This document shows positions 5,669-7,223 of a stretch of 7,223 bases of DNA, in pieces. The DNA is taken from positions 1-7,223 of the forward strand of contig CAIZGA010000423.1 of assembly GCA_903932385.1 (NCBI GenBank), read 5' to 3'. The notes under the pieces were generated by a model. The model was given only the letters and a program-made list of their open reading frames with translations, did no database searches and was not told the origin of the DNA. This stretch comes from an uncultured Acidobacteriota bacterium. Lineage in GTDB: Bacteria > Acidobacteriota > Terriglobia > Terriglobales > Acidobacteriaceae. Position 1 is the first letter of the stretch. Every line of letters begins with the position of its first letter. Position numbers and translations under genes: made by a program.

Positions 5669-6094
5669 TTAGGCTTCCTGATACAGCGCGGCGCCGGCAA
5701 CCACACCGGCAACAATTTCCACCAGATTGCCCAGCGTGGTCAGCACCGTCAACTGGTGCGCAAAGAGCCCGCCAAACCACATGAAGCTCAGGTTGGGCAG
5801 CAGTGAGGTCAGCACCCAACAGGCGATGCTTGCAATGACGGCCGTCTTAATCCCGGCACCGAAACGCGGGCGGATGGCTGCATAGAACCAGATGCCAACA
5901 ATGCCGCCAATCAAGCTGAGTGCAGTGAAATAGGCCCATTGTGTGGAAGAAAAATTGCCGGCGCCGAGGGCCTTCATACCGTCTGCCCACTGCGAAGAAA
6001 GCAGTATGCCGTCAACAAGGTAACCGAGTATTGCTGAAATGATTCCAGCAACGAGGCCGCCCAGCAGCACGCGGCCGAGATTGATTTTGCTCAT
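5669..6094 (-). CDS. Small four-helix integral membrane protein of unknown function
   Basis: From the ATG at 6094 this is a 141-residue inner-membrane protein. A short basic N-terminus (MSKINLGR) is followed by four hydrophobic segments: roughly residues 9-33 (LLGGLVAGIISAILGYLVDG), 54-74 (YFTALSLIGGIVGIWFYAAI), 84-112 and 118-137. The pattern of a glycine-rich first helix, a WADGMKALG amphipathic stretch (36-44) and YAAIRPRFGAG between helices 2 and 3 recalls small hypothetical membrane proteins common in Acidobacteriota and other soil bacteria, for which I know no function. The start is fixed by AAGGAG 6 nt upstream; a TTG at 6133 in frame is rejected. It has its own promoter and terminator, so it is probably monocistronic. 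Confidence 0.82.
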   Translation of the reverse strand: MSKINLGRVLLGGLVAGIISAILGYLVDGILLSSQWADGMKALGAGNFSSTQWAYFTALSLIGGIVGIWFYAAIRPRFGAGIKTAVIASIACWVLTSLLPNLSFMWFGGLFAHQLTVLTTLGNLVEIVAGVVAGAALYQEA

Positions 6095-6100
6095 AGAATT

Positions 6101-6106
6101 CTCCTT
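6101..6106 (-). promoter_or_regulatory. Strong Shine-Dalgarno AAGGAG
   Basis: AAGGAG on the minus strand lies 6 nt before ATG 6092-6094. It is the best ribosome binding site in the window and fixes the start of the small membrane protein. Confidence 0.9.
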
Positions 6107-6183
6107 GCGAATTTGTGAGATGTGGGACTGCAACAGAGATTGATTTACGGGACTGCGTTACAGAATTGTTTTGGAACCGCGCA

Positions 6184-6212
6184 AGTATACCCACGCCGCC
6201 ATGTGGTGGCAA
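6184..6212 (-). promoter_or_regulatory. Sigma-70-type promoter of the small membrane protein gene
   Basis: On the minus strand TTGCCA (6207-6212, 5/6 of the -35 consensus) is followed after exactly 17 nt by TATACT (6184-6189, 5/6 of the -10 consensus). Transcription should begin near 6177, leaving a leader of about 83 nt. That leader holds two direct copies of GCAGTCCC (6149-6156 and 6124-6131). Confidence 0.65.
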
Positions 6213-6268
6213 AGATAAATTTCGTCGTGATGACAGCCACCGTTGGCATGGCAAGTCGCAAAATCTTC

Positions 6269-6274
6269 TACAAT
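6269..6274 (+). promoter_or_regulatory. Possible -10 box of lpxD
   Basis: TACAAT matches the -10 consensus at 5 of 6 positions and lies 7 nt before the lpxD ATG. The best -35 candidate, TTGGCA at 6243-6248, is 20 nt away, which is longer than usual. If used, transcription would start at or next to the ATG. Confidence 0.3.
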
Positions 6275-6281
6275 CACAGGC

Positions 6282-7223
6282 ATGAAACTTGCAGAATTAG
6301 CGCACCGGCTGGGCGCTGAAATTGTCGGCGACGGCGAGACAGAAATCATCGGCATCGCCAGCATCAAAGACGCCGGTGCAGGACAGCTGACCTTCATCGC
6401 CGACCAGAAATACGCGCCGCTGGCAGAAACCACACAGGCCGCCGCCATCATTGTGGAGCCGGAGTTCCCTGCCATCGGCACCGCAACGCTGCGCATCAAG
6501 AATCCATATCTTGCATTCGCACGCGCGCTGGAATTTTTCTATCAGCCGCCGCAATACCCCATCGCCATCCATGAAAAAGCGGCCATCCACTCGTCTGCAA
6601 AAATCGGCCCTGGTGCGCACATCGGGGCCTTCGCGGTCATCGATGAAGAGGTTGAGATTGGCGAGAACGCGGTGATTCTGTCACACGCAGTGATTTATCG
6701 CGGCGCAAAAATCGGAGCCAATTTCTTCGCGCATTCTCATGCCGTTGTGCGCGAGTTCTGCGTGCTGGGCGACAACGTCACGCTGCAGAACGGCGCCGTC
6801 ATCGGTGCCGACGGTTTTGGATTTGCGCGCGATGCCAAGGGCTGGCACAAGATTCCGCAGTCGGGCAATGTGGTGGTGGGCCGCGACGTGGAAGTACAGG
6901 CCAACGCGTGCATTGACCGCGCCACGCTGGGCGAAACGCGCATCGACGACGGCGTGAAGATTGACAACCTGACGCAGGTGGGCCACGGCTCCGTGATTGG
7001 CGAGCGCAGTTTGCTGTGCGCGCAGGTGGGCCTTGCCGGTTCCACCACGCTGGGCAAGGACGTGATTCTTGCCGGTCAGGTGGGCGCAGGCGCGCACTGC
7101 ACCATCGGCGACGGCGTGATTGCCACCGGGCAGAGCGGCATCAAGAATGACATTCCCGCCGGGCAAACCATCACCGGCTATTACGCAATCGAGAGCAAGC
7201 TCTGGCTGCGCTCGCTGGCGCTC
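6282..7223 (+). CDS. lpxD: UDP-3-O-(3-hydroxyacyl)glucosamine N-acyltransferase, 3' end missing
   Basis: LpxD transfers a 3-hydroxyacyl chain from acyl carrier protein to the amino group of UDP-3-O-acyl-glucosamine, the third step of lipid A synthesis, in the cytoplasm. The visible 314 codons stay open to the window edge; the E. coli protein has 341, so some 25-40 codons are probably missing. Residues 1 to about 100 form the uridine-binding domain. From about 100 to 295 runs the left-handed beta-helix of hexapeptide repeats (IGPGAHIGAFAVI, LGDNVTLQNGAVIGADGFGF, IGDGVIATGQSGI). The likely catalytic His235 lies in IDNLTQVGHGSVIGE, matching His239 of E. coli. The ATG at 6282 gives the family N-terminus (MKLAELAHRLGAEIVGDG), although no good Shine-Dalgarno is seen, only AGG one base before. 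In many Gram-negatives lpxD precedes fabZ and lpxA; here the next gene is outside the window. The upstream neighbour is divergent, so lpxD starts a transcription unit. Confidence 0.95.
   Translation, partial: MKLAELAHRLGAEIVGDGETEIIGIASIKDAGAGQLTFIADQKYAPLAETTQAAAIIVEPEFPAIGTATLRIKNPYLAFARALEFFYQPPQYPIAIHEKAAIHSSAKIGPGAHIGAFAVIDEEVEIGENAVILSHAVIYRGAKIGANFFAHSHAVVREFCVLGDNVTLQNGAVIGADGFGFARDAKGWHKIPQSGNVVVGRDVEVQANACIDRATLGETRIDDGVKIDNLTQVGHGSVIGERSLLCAQVGLAGSTTLGKDVILAGQVGAGAHCTIGDGVIATGQSGIKNDIPAGQTITGYYAIESKLWLRSLAL

Noticed and set aside
5506..5715. Longer starts of the alcohol dehydrogenase (ATG 5598, TTG 5715)
   Set aside because: They cross the terminator or the neighbouring gene and lack a well-placed ribosome binding site.
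6681..7166. 161-codon minus strand ORF within lpxD
   Set aside because: Antisense to the hexapeptide-repeat region, whose regular codons keep the opposite frame open by chance.

Overview
This 7.2 kb window reads as ordinary chromosomal DNA from a Gram-negative bacterium. It is fairly GC-rich and densely packed, with genes on both strands. lpxD shows an outer membrane with lipid A. The protein styles (a single-unit EamA permease, a YahK-type alcohol dehydrogenase with a GYAATDTTSP-like N-terminus, and a tRNA nucleotidyltransferase with a long lysine tail) recall Acidobacteriota of the Terriglobia type. That assignment is inference from memory of the families, not from a database search. I see no insertion sequence, phage gene, CRISPR array, tRNA or rRNA.

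Layout, left to right: (1) A four-helix half-size EamA/DMT permease (+, 43-429) converges on uxaC, uronate isomerase (-, 426-1844). (2) Upstream of uxaC lies a compact control region. It holds a sigma-70-like promoter, a near-perfect GntR/FadR-type palindrome over the predicted transcription start, and the intrinsic terminator of the next gene. (3) A class II CCA-adding enzyme/poly(A) polymerase homologue (-, 2004-3647) carries a C-terminal tail of about 124 residues, the last 73 of which are almost only Lys, Ala and Pro, like histone H1. (4) A non-coding stretch (3648-3904) with small palindromes separates it from a divergent gene of unknown function (+, 3905-4459) that looks like a tandem duplication of a small beta domain. 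(5) That gene converges on a zinc-dependent YahK/cinnamyl-type alcohol dehydrogenase (-, 4456-5505, TTG start). (6) Next come a terminator, a small four-helix membrane protein (-, 5669-6094) with a good promoter and Shine-Dalgarno, and divergent lpxD (+, 6282 to the window edge, 3' end missing).

The genes do not form one pathway. Almost every gene appears to be its own transcription unit: two intrinsic terminators and two good promoters can be read directly, and both convergent pairs end with stop codons sharing a 4-bp palindrome (CTAG and TTAA). The points most worth following are the H1-like tail on the nucleotidyltransferase, the operator at uxaC, and the duplicated-domain protein of unknown function. 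I found no convincing new multi-gene system.
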